Source: Rugamonas aquatica
GTDB taxonomy: Bacteria > Pseudomonadota > Gammaproteobacteria > Burkholderiales > Burkholderiaceae_D
Length of the DNA: 64,000 bases
Reading direction: 5' to 3'
NCBI RefSeq assembly: GCF_009380215.1
Contig: NZ_WHUG01000002.1
Coordinates: 786,572 to 850,571 of the forward strand
Part shown: piece by piece, positions 1-10,210 of the stretch
Numbering within the stretch: the first letter of the stretch is position 1
Layout of the letters: every line of letters begins with the position of its first letter
The notes under the pieces: model-generated
The model's database searches: none
What the model saw: the letters and a program-made list of their open reading frames with translations, nothing else
Told to the model about the DNA's origin: nothing
Position numbers and translations under genes: made by a program

Positions 1-64
1 GCTGCTGGGCGGCCTGGCACTGCTGGGTGTTGTTGCTCGTCGCAAAGCAAAAAAAGCAGCCTAA
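1..64 (+). CDS. C-terminal end of a PEP-CTERM-type surface protein (5' truncated by window edge)
   Basis: Reading from base 2, the visible codons give a hydrophobic stretch (LLGGLALLGVVA) followed by a basic tail (RRKAKKAA) and a stop at 62-64. A hydrophobic helix followed by Arg/Lys is the end of a PEP-CTERM sorting signal, which is processed by exosortase in exopolysaccharide-producing Gram-negatives. The PEP motif itself lies before base 1 and cannot be seen, so the assignment rests on the helix, the basic tail and the presence of a second, complete PEP-CTERM gene at 19.8 kb. The rest of the protein is outside the window. A generic membrane-protein C-terminus is the main alternative. Confidence 0.6.
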   Translation, partial: LLGGLALLGVVARRKAKKAA

Positions 65-80
65 GTTTTAGCTGTGACGT

Positions 81-108
81 AAAAAAACCCGCCTTGGCGG
101 GTTTTTTT
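81..108 (+). terminator. Intrinsic terminator after the PEP-CTERM gene
   Basis: CCCGCC-TT-GGCGGG stem at 88-101, flanked by A7 on the left and T7 on the right. It can act in both directions and lies between the convergent PEP-CTERM gene and murJ. Confidence 0.85.
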
Positions 109-125
109 ACGTCTGATGTTTTGGC

Positions 126-1676
126 TCAGCGCGCCGTGCGCTTGATGTCGCGCAGGCGGAAGCCCATGGCGAACAGCGCGGCGAAGTAGACCGCGCCGCA
201 GACGCCGATCAACAGCATCAGCGCACCCACCCGCAGCAGCGTGTGGTGTTGCAGGCCCAGCCAGTCCACCTGCTGCGCGCCGTACCAGGCGGCGCCGCCC
301 ATCAGCACGCACGCCACCACCAGCTTGACGCAGAACAGCGGCCAGCCCGGCTTGGGCTGGTAAATGCCGCGCTTGCGCAGGCCGGTGTACAGGAAGGCTG
401 CGTTGATGCAGGCGCCCATGCCGATCGACAGCGCCAGGCCGGCCACCTGGATGTAAGGCACGAAAATCCAGTTCATCAATTGCGTGGCCACCAGCACGCC
501 GATGGCGATCTTGACCGGGGTGCGGATGTCCTGGCGCGCGTAGAACGCCGGGGCCAGCGTCTTGACCAGGATAATGCCCAGCAGGCCGGCGCTGTAAGCG
601 ATCAGCGGACGGGCGGACTGGGTGGCCGCCTCGTCGGTGAATTTACCGTAGTGGAAGAGGGTGGCGATCAGGGGCTCGGCCAGCGCGGCCATGCCCACCG
701 CCGCCGGCAGCGCCAGCAGGAAGGTCAGGCGCAGGCCCCAGTCCAGCAAGTCGGAATATTCCTGCGGGTCGCCGTCGGCCTGGGCCTTTGACAGGCTGGG
801 CAGCAAGATCGTGCCCAGCGCCACGCCCAGCAGCGCGGTCGGGAATTCCATCAGACGGTCGGCGTAGGATAGCCAGGAAATGCTGCCCTCGGCCAGGCGC
901 GAGGCGATGCTGGTGTTGATCATCAGGCTGATTTGCGCGGCCGACACGGCAAACACGGCCGGGCCCATCTTCTTCAGCACGCGGCGCACGCCCGGATCGC
1001 CGAGGCCGGCCGCCGGGTTCCACGACAGCGTCGGCAGCATGCCGATCTTGATCAGCGCCGGGATCTGTATCGCCACCTGCAGGATGCCGCCGACGAACAC
1101 GGCGATCGCCATGGCGTAGATGGGCTGCGCCATGTGCGCTTGCAGGAACACCGAGGCGGCGATGAAGGACAGGTTCAGCAGCACCGGCGTGAAGGCCGGG
1201 ATCTTGAACTGGCGCCAGGTGTTGAGCACGCCGCCGGCCAGCGCGACGAAGGCCATGAAGCTAATATAAGGGAACATCAGCCGGGTCATCCAGACGGCGG
1301 CGTCGAAGGCGCCGGGCTGTTTGTCCAGGCCGGTGGCGATGAGGTAAACAAACAACGGTGCGCCGATGATGCCGAGCGCGCTGACGAACAGCGTGGACCA
1401 TACCAGCGTGTTGGCGACATGGTCGGTCAGCGTCTTGCTGGCCTCCTGGCCGTGCTGGTTTTTATATTCCGACAATATCGGCACGAAGGCCTGGGAAAAT
1501 GCGCCTTCGGCGAACAGGCGGCGCAGCAGGTTGGGGATGCGGAACGCGACGATGAAAGCGTCCGTGTAGGCGCCGGCGCCGAAGGCCCGGGCAAACAAGG
1601 TTTCACGCAATAATCCGGTAACGCGGGACAGCATGGTCATGCTGGAGATGGCGGCTAGAGTTTTAAGCAAGTTCAT
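126..1676 (-). CDS. murJ: Lipid II flippase MurJ (MviN)
   Basis: This 516-residue polytopic inner-membrane protein moves undecaprenyl-pyrophosphate-linked lipid II to the periplasmic face for peptidoglycan synthesis. The N-terminus (MNLLKTLAAISSMTMLSRV) closely matches the MOP-superfamily MurJ start. Residues R18, R24 and D39, which correspond to essential cavity residues in the E. coli protein, are present. The LPNLLRR-type motif appears as IPNLLRRLFAEGAFSQAF near residue 50. Length and many hydrophobic helices fit the 14-helix family. The start is set by homology. No Shine-Dalgarno is evident in front of it, and a TATAAT hexamer lies only 8 bases upstream on the same strand (1685-1690). The gene is divergent from rpsT, a common arrangement in Betaproteobacteria. 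Confidence 0.95.
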   Translation of the reverse strand: MNLLKTLAAISSMTMLSRVTGLLRETLFARAFGAGAYTDAFIVAFRIPNLLRRLFAEGAFSQAFVPILSEYKNQHGQEASKTLTDHVANTLVWSTLFVSALGIIGAPLFVYLIATGLDKQPGAFDAAVWMTRLMFPYISFMAFVALAGGVLNTWRQFKIPAFTPVLLNLSFIAASVFLQAHMAQPIYAMAIAVFVGGILQVAIQIPALIKIGMLPTLSWNPAAGLGDPGVRRVLKKMGPAVFAVSAAQISLMINTSIASRLAEGSISWLSYADRLMEFPTALLGVALGTILLPSLSKAQADGDPQEYSDLLDWGLRLTFLLALPAAVGMAALAEPLIATLFHYGKFTDEAATQSARPLIAYSAGLLGIILVKTLAPAFYARQDIRTPVKIAIGVLVATQLMNWIFVPYIQVAGLALSIGMGACINAAFLYTGLRKRGIYQPKPGWPLFCVKLVVACVLMGGAAWYGAQQVDWLGLQHHTLLRVGALMLLIGVCGAVYFAALFAMGFRLRDIKRTAR

Positions 1677-1691
1677 GGGGCATGATTATAG

Positions 1692-1720
1692 TTGCTCCTG
1701 ACAGAAAACATCGCTATAAT
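1692..1720 (+). promoter_or_regulatory. Sigma-70 promoter of rpsT
   Basis: TTGCTC at 1692-1697, a 17-base spacer and a perfect TATAAT at 1715-1720. The start site would be near 1727, giving an rpsT leader of about 140 bases. Confidence 0.75.
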
Positions 1721-1805
1721 CGCAGGCTGTACAGAATTCTGTTACGCAGACACTAATGTTTGGCAGGCAGTAGTTTGACTCACATGGTTCGGCAGACGCA
1801 CTGAA

Positions 1806-1845
1806 CGCACCTGTTTGGCAAACAATAATGTTTGCAAACGCACCT
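1806..1845 (+). repeat. Repeat-rich segment of the rpsT leader
   Basis: The heptamer CGCACCT occurs at 1806-1812 and 1839-1845. It brackets two small dyads, GTTTGGCAAAC and the perfect palindrome GTTTGCAAAC. The segment lies inside the predicted untranslated leader just upstream of the rpsT ribosome-binding site, so it may fold over it. Confidence 0.5.
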
Positions 1846-1867
1846 TTACCCTGTTTTAGGAAATTCC

Positions 1868-2134
1868 ATGGCAAATACCGCACAAGCGCGTAAGCGCGCT
1901 CGTCAAGCAGTTAAGCAAAACGCTCACAACTCGTCCCAGCGTTCGACCCTGCGCACCGCTATCAAAGCAGTTCGCAAAGCGATCCAGGGCGGCGACAAAG
2001 CTGCTGCGACCGCAATCTTCCAATCGTCCGTGTCGACCATCGACAGCATCGCCGACAAGAAGATCATTCACAAAAACAAGGCAGCTCGCCATAAGAGCCG
2101 TCTGGCAGCTGCTCTGAAAGCACTGTCCGCTTAA
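1868..2134 (+). CDS. rpsT: 30S ribosomal protein S20
   Basis: The 88-residue product begins [18 protein letters not shown], the highly conserved basic S20 N-terminus, and is rich in Ala, Lys and Arg as expected for this helical-bundle protein that binds 16S rRNA. An in-frame ATG at 1832 would add 12 residues not seen in the family. The start at 1868 is preceded by AGGA at 1858-1861, so I chose it. It is monocistronic, with its own promoter, a long leader and a downstream terminator. In E. coli S20 represses its own translation, and the structured leader here is compatible with similar control, although that is inference. Confidence 0.97.
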   Translation: MANTAQARKRARQAVKQNAHNSSQRSTLRTAIKAVRKAIQGGDKAAATAIFQSSVSTIDSIADKKIIHKNKAARHKSRLAAALKALSA

Positions 2135-2157
2135 TTCCCTTCCGGGATTTAAAGCAA

Positions 2158-2192
2158 GAACCCGCCTGGCCTCTGGTCAGCGCGGGTTTTTT
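2158..2192 (+). terminator. rpsT intrinsic terminator
   Basis: AACCCGC pairs with GCGGGTT across an inner CTGG...TCAG stem, followed by T6. Confidence 0.85.
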
Positions 2193-2207
2193 CGCATGCG
2201 TAGACGT

Positions 2208-2235
2208 AAAAAAAGCCGGCGCATGGCCGGCTTGC
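2208..2235 (-). terminator. Terminator of the Ala/Ser/Lys-rich peptide gene
   Basis: AAGCCGG...CCGGCTT stem with an A7 run on the plus strand, which is the T-run for minus-strand transcripts. It lies 15 bases beyond the stop codon at 2250. Confidence 0.8.
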
Positions 2236-2249
2236 CTGGAGTGCGGCGA

Positions 2250-2471
2250 TTACTTGGCTGGCATCGAAGCCGAGGCCGAAGCTTCAGCCGAGGCGGCTTT
2301 CTTGGCTTTTTTGGCTTTCTTGGCTTTAGGAGCGGAAGCGTCGGCCGAAGCGGACGCCGATGCCATCGGGGCAGAAGCCATGGCCGAAGCGGAGGCCGAG
2401 GCCGATGGTGCTGCGGCGAAAGCGGAGGCGGCAAACAGGGAAGCAACCAGGGCAGCGATGATCTTGGACAT
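2250..2471 (-). CDS. Small Ala/Ser/Lys-rich exported protein, function unknown
   Basis: This 73-residue product starts with a clear signal peptide (MSKIIAALVASLFAASAFA, cleavage after AFA). The mature part is almost entirely Ala, Ser, Met and Pro in SASASA-type runs, with a central Lys block (PKAKKAKKAKKAA near residues 49-61). Such composition is typical of disordered or lysine-rich helical periplasmic peptides. I cannot assign a family. It has its own terminator, and a usable ribosome-binding site (GGAAATC) precedes the ATG. Low complexity raises the risk of a spurious ORF, but the signal peptide, start context and terminator together argue that it is real. Confidence 0.7.
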   Translation of the reverse strand: MSKIIAALVASLFAASAFAAAPSASASASAMASAPMASASASADASAPKAKKAKKAKKAASAEASASASMPAK

Positions 2472-2607
2472 GATGATTTCCTTTGGCAGAGATTTAACCA
2501 GCTAAAAAAAACGAAGATTCATATGAATCTAGCTCATTAACGCCGCCCGAAAATTTCCAGTTGACACAAAACGCGCAATTTTCCGGAATTTTATTTGCTG
2601 CAACGCA

Positions 2608-3171
2608 TCATTGGCCGGCCACATCCTTGGCCGACACTTCCATCCATTCCCCCGGCATCAGCGGATGCGTGGCCAGCGAGATCGCGCCGATGGCGCTGCG
2701 CACCAGCCGCAGCGTCGGCAGGCCGACGGCCGCCGTCATGCGCCGCACCTGGCGGTTCTTGCCTTCCTGAAGTGTGATCGCCAGCCAGCTGGTCGGCTGC
2801 TCGGCGCGGCTGCGGATGGGCGGATTGCGCGGCCACAGCCATTCCGGTTCGGCGATCCGTACCGCCTTGCACGGCTTGGTGACGAAGTCGCCCAGGTCCA
2901 GCGGCGCCTGCAGCCGGGCCAGACTGTCGGCGTCCGGCACGCCGTCCACCTGCACCAGGTAGACCTTGGCTTCCTTGTGGTCGGGGTGGGCGATGGTGTG
3001 CTGCAACTTGCCGTCGTCGGTCAGCAGCATCAAGCCTTCGCTGTCGGCGTCGAGGCGGCCGGCAGGGTAGATGTTCGGGATCTTCAGATGGTCGGCCAGC
3101 GTGGCGCGGCCGTCCTGCGGGGAGAACTGGCACAGCACCTGGAAAGGTTTATTAAATAGAATGAGGGACAT
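2608..3171 (-). CDS. rluE: 23S rRNA pseudouridine synthase, RluE-type
   Basis: The 187-residue product has the RsuA/RluB/E/F-family signature GRLDADSEGLMLLTDDG (residues ~38-54), whose Asp is the catalytic nucleophile, and the downstream EGKNRQVRRM motif. No N-terminal S4 RNA-binding domain is present, which separates RluE from RsuA and RluB and fits the short length. RluE of E. coli makes pseudouridine 2457 in 23S rRNA, and the same target is inferred here. The gene is divergent from icd with about 200 bases between them. RluF is a less likely alternative because that enzyme carries an S4 domain. Confidence 0.9.
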   Translation of the reverse strand: MSLILFNKPFQVLCQFSPQDGRATLADHLKIPNIYPAGRLDADSEGLMLLTDDGKLQHTIAHPDHKEAKVYLVQVDGVPDADSLARLQAPLDLGDFVTKPCKAVRIAEPEWLWPRNPPIRSRAEQPTSWLAITLQEGKNRQVRRMTAAVGLPTLRLVRSAIGAISLATHPLMPGEWMEVSAKDVAGQ

Positions 3172-3369
3172 ACTTCACTTAAGTTGATTTTGGTGTAGGC
3201 TTGTCAGCCTGCCATGGAAAACCGTGGCGCCTACTAAAATACTGGTGCATAATGGGAAACGCCTGTCTTATGTCTTATAGAAGACCTAAGATTCATGTGT
3301 TAAACTGGCAACAAATTCATGCTCCGTGAGCAGCCAGCTGCTTGCCGAGCGCCCACTTCGGAGAACACG

Positions 3370-4623
3370 ATGTATCAGCATATCAAAGTACCTGCCGACG
3401 GCCAAAAAATCACCGTCAACGCCGATTTTTCCCTGAATGTACCAGATAACCCTATCGTTCCCTACATCGAGGGCGATGGCACCGGTGTCGATATCAGCCC
3501 GGTCATGATCAAGGTGATCGACGCGGCGGTTGCCAAGGCCTACGCCGGCAAGCGCGCGATCCGCTGGATGGAAATCTTCGCCGGCGAAAAATCGACCACC
3601 GTGTACGGCCCGGACGTGTGGCTGCCGGAAGAAACCCTGACCGTGCTGAAGGATTACGTGGTGTCGATCAAGGGCCCGCTGACCACGCCGGTCGGCGGCG
3701 GCATCCGCTCGCTGAACGTGGCGCTGCGCCAGCAGCTGGACCTGTACGTCTGCCTGCGCCCGGTGCGCTACTTCACCGGCGTGCCATCGCCGGTCAAAGA
3801 GCCGGAGAAGACCGACATGGTGATCTTCCGCGAGAACTCGGAAGACATCTACGCCGGCATCGAATACCAGCAGGGTTCGGAAGGCGCGAAGAAACTGATC
3901 GACTTCCTGGTCAAGGAAATGGGCGTCACCAAGATCCGCTTCCCGGAAACCTCGGGCCTGGGCATCAAGCCGGTGTCGATCGAAGGCACGCAGCGCCTGG
4001 TGCGCAAGGCGATCCAGTACGCGATCGACAATGACAAGCCATCCGTGACCATTGTCCACAAGGGCAATATCATGAAGTACACCGAAGGCGGTTTCCGCGA
4101 CTGGGCCTACGAACTGGCGCAGAAGGAATTCGGCGCGCAGCTGATCGACGGCGGACCATGGTGCAAGTTCAAGAATCCCAAGACCGGCCGCGACATCACG
4201 ATCAAGGATTCGATCGCTGACGCCTTCCTGCAACAGATCCTGCTGCGTCCGGCCGAGTACAGCGTGATCGCCACCCTGAACCTGAACGGCGACTACATCT
4301 CGGACGCGCTGGCGGCCCAGGTGGGCGGCATCGGCATCGCGCCGGGCGCCAACCTGTCGGACTCGGTCGCGATGTTCGAAGCCACACACGGCACCGCGCC
4401 CAAGTACGCCGGCAAGGATTACGTCAACCCGGGCTCGTTGATCCTGTCCGCTGAAATGATGCTGCGCCACATGGGCTGGATCGAAGCGGCCGACCTGATC
4501 ATCAAGGCGATGGAGAAGGCCATCGATTCGAAGCGCGTGACCTACGACTTCGCCCGCCTGATGGAAGGCGCGACCCAGGTGTCGTGCTCCGGCTTCGGCG
4601 ACGTGATGATCGAACAGATGTAA
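3370..4623 (+). CDS. icd: NADP-dependent isocitrate dehydrogenase
   Basis: The 417-residue TCA-cycle enzyme oxidatively decarboxylates isocitrate to 2-oxoglutarate. Visible motifs are IEGDGTG near the N-terminus and GGGIRSLN around residue 115, whose Ser corresponds to the AceK phosphorylation site in E. coli. [28 protein letters not shown] and [17 protein letters not shown] follow. In the last, the Lys-Tyr pair is typical of NADP-specific enzymes. An upstream in-frame ATG (3319) is rejected because GGAGA at 3360-3364 serves the ATG at 3370, where family similarity also begins. A strong terminator follows. Confidence 0.97.
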   Translation: MYQHIKVPADGQKITVNADFSLNVPDNPIVPYIEGDGTGVDISPVMIKVIDAAVAKAYAGKRAIRWMEIFAGEKSTTVYGPDVWLPEETLTVLKDYVVSIKGPLTTPVGGGIRSLNVALRQQLDLYVCLRPVRYFTGVPSPVKEPEKTDMVIFRENSEDIYAGIEYQQGSEGAKKLIDFLVKEMGVTKIRFPETSGLGIKPVSIEGTQRLVRKAIQYAIDNDKPSVTIVHKGNIMKYTEGGFRDWAYELAQKEFGAQLIDGGPWCKFKNPKTGRDITIKDSIADAFLQQILLRPAEYSVIATLNLNGDYISDALAAQVGGIGIAPGANLSDSVAMFEATHGTAPKYAGKDYVNPGSLILSAEMMLRHMGWIEAADLIIKAMEKAIDSKRVTYDFARLMEGATQVSCSGFGDVMIEQM

Positions 4624-4655
4624 GCCATGCGCGCCGGCCGTCGCCAGCGCACACC

Positions 4656-4690
4656 AGCCCCGCTCCCGCGATGGAGCGGGGCTTTTTTTT
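4656..4690 (+). terminator. icd terminator
   Basis: AGCCCCGCTCC / GGAGCGGGGCT, an 11-bp stem with a six-base loop, followed by T7. Confidence 0.92.
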
Positions 4691-4702
4691 GATGGAGCGA
4701 TG

Positions 4703-6039
<1,337 letters not shown>

Positions 6040-6040
<1 letters not shown>

Positions 6041-6075
6041 TTGACGGGCAGCGCCTCCGGCGTTTGCCCGTCAAT
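6040..6075 (+). terminator. Hairpin at the 3' end of chrA
   Basis: ATTGACGGGC pairs with GCCCGTCAAT (10 bp). There is no long T-run, so it may be a weak or processing terminator. It overlaps the chrA stop and lies just before the convergent peptide gene. Confidence 0.6.
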
Positions 6076-6086
6076 GTCTGCCATGC

Positions 6087-6269
6087 CTAGTTGCCGCAGC
6101 TGTCTTGGCAGGAGATCAGCGCCTCCTGGCAGCTTTCGGCTGGCTGGCCGGACTTCATGCAAGCTCTGTATTCTATGATGCAAGAATGGTAGCAGGTGGT
6201 GGCCAGAGTTGGCGCGGATGCCGCGCCGATGCCGATTGCAAACAAGAACAATTTCAGTTTCTTATTCAT
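6087..6269 (-). CDS. Small secreted six-cysteine protein, function unknown
   Basis: This 60-residue product has a signal peptide (basic MNKKLK, then a hydrophobic core ending APTLA, cleavage near residue 23). The 37-residue mature chain contains six cysteines at positions 26, 30, 37, 47, 54 and 58. Their spacing, C-X3-C-X6-C-X9-C-X6-C-X3-C, reads the same in both directions, as expected for two antiparallel helices cross-linked by disulfides. The start is supported by a strong ribosome-binding site (GGAGGAG) just upstream. The next gene upstream on the same strand encodes a membrane-anchored glutaredoxin-like protein 83 bases away. I recognise no family, and a redox or metal-binding role is conjecture. 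Confidence 0.78.
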   Translation of the reverse strand: MNKKLKLFLFAIGIGAASAPTLATTCYHSCIIEYRACMKSGQPAESCQEALISCQDSCGN

Positions 6270-6352
6270 GCGAACTCCTCCAATGGATAAGGGGCATCGA
6301 ACGCTGCAAGAAGCCATGCCGCCCCGATACACGGCCTCCATTTGGAACGGAT

Positions 6353-6751
6353 TCAGCGGGCAGGCGGACGCGGTAGCTGTTCGAGCGCGGCCTCGATGAC
6401 GGACTGCTTGAACCCGGTGATGCGGCGGTTGCCGATCAGGATCACCGGCACGGCGGTCTCGCCGAAGCTGCGGTAGTCCTGCAGGCCCTTGCCGGCGTGG
6501 CTGATGTCGACATCGGCGTACGGGATGTTGCGCTCGCTCAGGTAGTCGCGGGTCTGCTGGCAGTAAGGGCAGGTCTTGGTGCCGTACAGCACCACCTTGG
6601 TGGAAGCGTCGGGATAGTAGGATTGGAAGTTGCCTTCGACGTAGGCCGGCGTCAGCCACTGCGGCACTTTGGTGGCGATCCGGCCGACGCCCAGGCCCAA
6701 TCCCAGTATCGCGGCGTAGATCAGGATGTTCTTGATGTGCGTGCTATTCAT
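6353..6751 (-). CDS. Membrane-anchored glutaredoxin-family protein
   Basis: The 132-residue protein has one N-terminal transmembrane segment (ILIYAAILGLGLGVG, residues ~9-23), a short linker and a glutaredoxin/thioredoxin fold. The redox motif CPYC lies in KTCPYCQQTRDYL near residue 60. The cis-Pro loop is TAVPVILIGNRRITGF near residue 100. This topology would place the domain in the periplasm if the anchor follows the positive-inside rule, but the N-terminus is nearly neutral, so the side is uncertain. I chose the ATG at 6751 because AGGAG precedes it. An upstream in-frame ATG at 6805 gives only a basic unrelated extension. It lies upstream of the six-cysteine peptide on the same strand. Confidence 0.85.
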   Translation of the reverse strand: MNSTHIKNILIYAAILGLGLGVGRIATKVPQWLTPAYVEGNFQSYYPDASTKVVLYGTKTCPYCQQTRDYLSERNIPYADVDISHAGKGLQDYRSFGETAVPVILIGNRRITGFKQSVIEAALEQLPRPPAR

Positions 6752-6915
6752 ATGGCTCCTGGTAAGAGACGAACGGCGGCTCCGATGATGCCTTGTAGTC
6801 ATCATTGATTTAATGCATAAAATTATGCATTTTTCAATTTTTGCGATTCTATTGAATTGTCACGGCGATACGTGGTTGTCGGAGTTCTACAACACTTGCC
6901 GGCAGGGTAGGGACG

Positions 6916-6943
6916 AAAAAAAACCTCGCGGTGCGAGGTTTTT
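6916..6943 (-). terminator. Terminator of the cold-shock gene
   Basis: AAAACCTCGC / GCGAGGTTTT stem flanked by A-rich and T-rich runs. It is nearly symmetric, so it can act on both strands. Confidence 0.85.
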
Positions 6944-6963
6944 CACATCTGCTGCTTAAAAAA

Positions 6964-7167
6964 TTAAGCGGATTGGATGTTGGAAGCTTGCTTGCCTTTA
7001 GGGCCTTGCGTGACTTCGAATTGAACTTTTTGACCTTCTTTGAGGGTCTTGAAACCGTTCATGTTGATTGCGGAGAAGTGAGCGAACAAATCCTCGCCGC
7101 CGTCATCTGGAGTGATGAAGCCAAAACCTTTGGAATCATTGAACCACTTAACTGTACCTGTTGCCAT
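6964..7167 (-). CDS. cspA: Cold-shock protein, CspA family
   Basis: The 67-residue single-domain cold-shock protein begins [18 protein letters not shown]. It carries RNP1 (KGFGFI) and RNP2 (DLFAHF), the aromatic RNA/ssDNA-binding surface of the OB fold. Family members melt RNA secondary structure. The start at 7167 matches the family N-terminus, and the five-residue upstream extension in the same frame is rejected. The gene is divergent from clpS across 324 bases that include a long leader with a perfect palindrome. I cannot tell from sequence which paralogue this is or whether it is cold-induced. Confidence 0.95.
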   Translation of the reverse strand: MATGTVKWFNDSKGFGFITPDDGGEDLFAHFSAINMNGFKTLKEGQKVQFEVTQGPKGKQASNIQSA

Positions 7168-7491
7168 AAAAAGAACTTTCAAAATTAAAACGGATCACAC
7201 GAGCCATAAAAGCAAGAAGCTTCTTGCCCCCTCCTCACGCCTCACTTCTTATCAACATGTACATTTCTGCACGCAGCCGATAACGCATTGTTAGCGGATC
7301 AAATTCCAAAGTCAAGCAGATTTGTATGCATTTTGCTACTTTTAACTCAATTGGCGAAAAAGCAACTCTTGATTTTGGCGGATGGGTCGCCATCTGCGTC
7401 AAGTTCAGAAAACGCGTAAGATGGAAAACAATTGGATGTGCATAGTGAAATGCACATTGCATCAACCCCGAAAGCATTAGAATATAAGCGT
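7168..7491. promoter_or_regulatory. Divergent csp / clpS control region with a palindrome in the csp leader
   Basis: No gene is seen here. On the csp side, GCAAGAAGCTTCTTGC at 7212-7227 is a perfect 16-base palindrome about 45 bases before the csp start. On the minus strand it is followed directly by TTTT, so it looks like a short attenuator or a leader hairpin. A short minus-strand ORF beginning at 7207 runs out of frame across the csp start. I did not find confident -35/-10 pairs for either gene. Confidence 0.5.
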
Positions 7492-7790
7492 ATGGCAACC
7501 AAGCATGATACCGAAACCCTCTTGGAGCGGCAAACGCTGAAGCCGCCACCTCTGTACCAGGTGGCGTTGCTCAATGATGACTATACCCCGATGGAATTCG
7601 TGGTCGCCATCATTCAGGAGTATTTCAACAAAGACCGTGAAACCGCCACGCAGATAATGCTCAGTGTTCACCGCTACGGCAAGGGAGTGTGCGGCGTGTT
7701 TTCAAAAGACATCGCCTGTACCAAAGTGGAGTTCGTTTTAACGCATGCGCGCAAGGCGGGGCATCCCCTGCAGTGCGTGATGGAGGAAGT

Positions 7791-7794
<4 letters not shown>
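7492..7794 (+). CDS. clpS: ATP-dependent Clp protease adaptor ClpS
   Basis: The 100-residue adaptor delivers N-degron substrates to ClpAP. The core [13 protein letters not shown] (residues ~26-38) and the metal- and N-end-binding region ([17 protein letters not shown]) are typical. The start at 7492 matches the family N-terminus. A longer frame from 7432 adds 20 non-conserved residues. The gene overlaps clpA by four bases (ATGA at 7791-7794), the usual translationally coupled arrangement. Confidence 0.96.
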
Positions 7795-10097
<2,303 letters not shown>

Positions 10098-10118
10098 GCC
10101 GTTCAGGCCTCATAAGGA

Positions 10119-10149
10119 GCCCGCCCACGAAAGTGGAGCGGGTTTTTTT
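10119..10149 (+). terminator. clpSA terminator
   Basis: CCCGC...GCGGG stem with an inner CCAC-GAAA-GTGG element, followed by T7. Confidence 0.85.
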
Positions 10150-10210
10150 CTTTTAGACCTAAAGCTGTGCCAGAATTGTCGTTCCATTTGACAAACATTG
10201 AAACTGTCCC

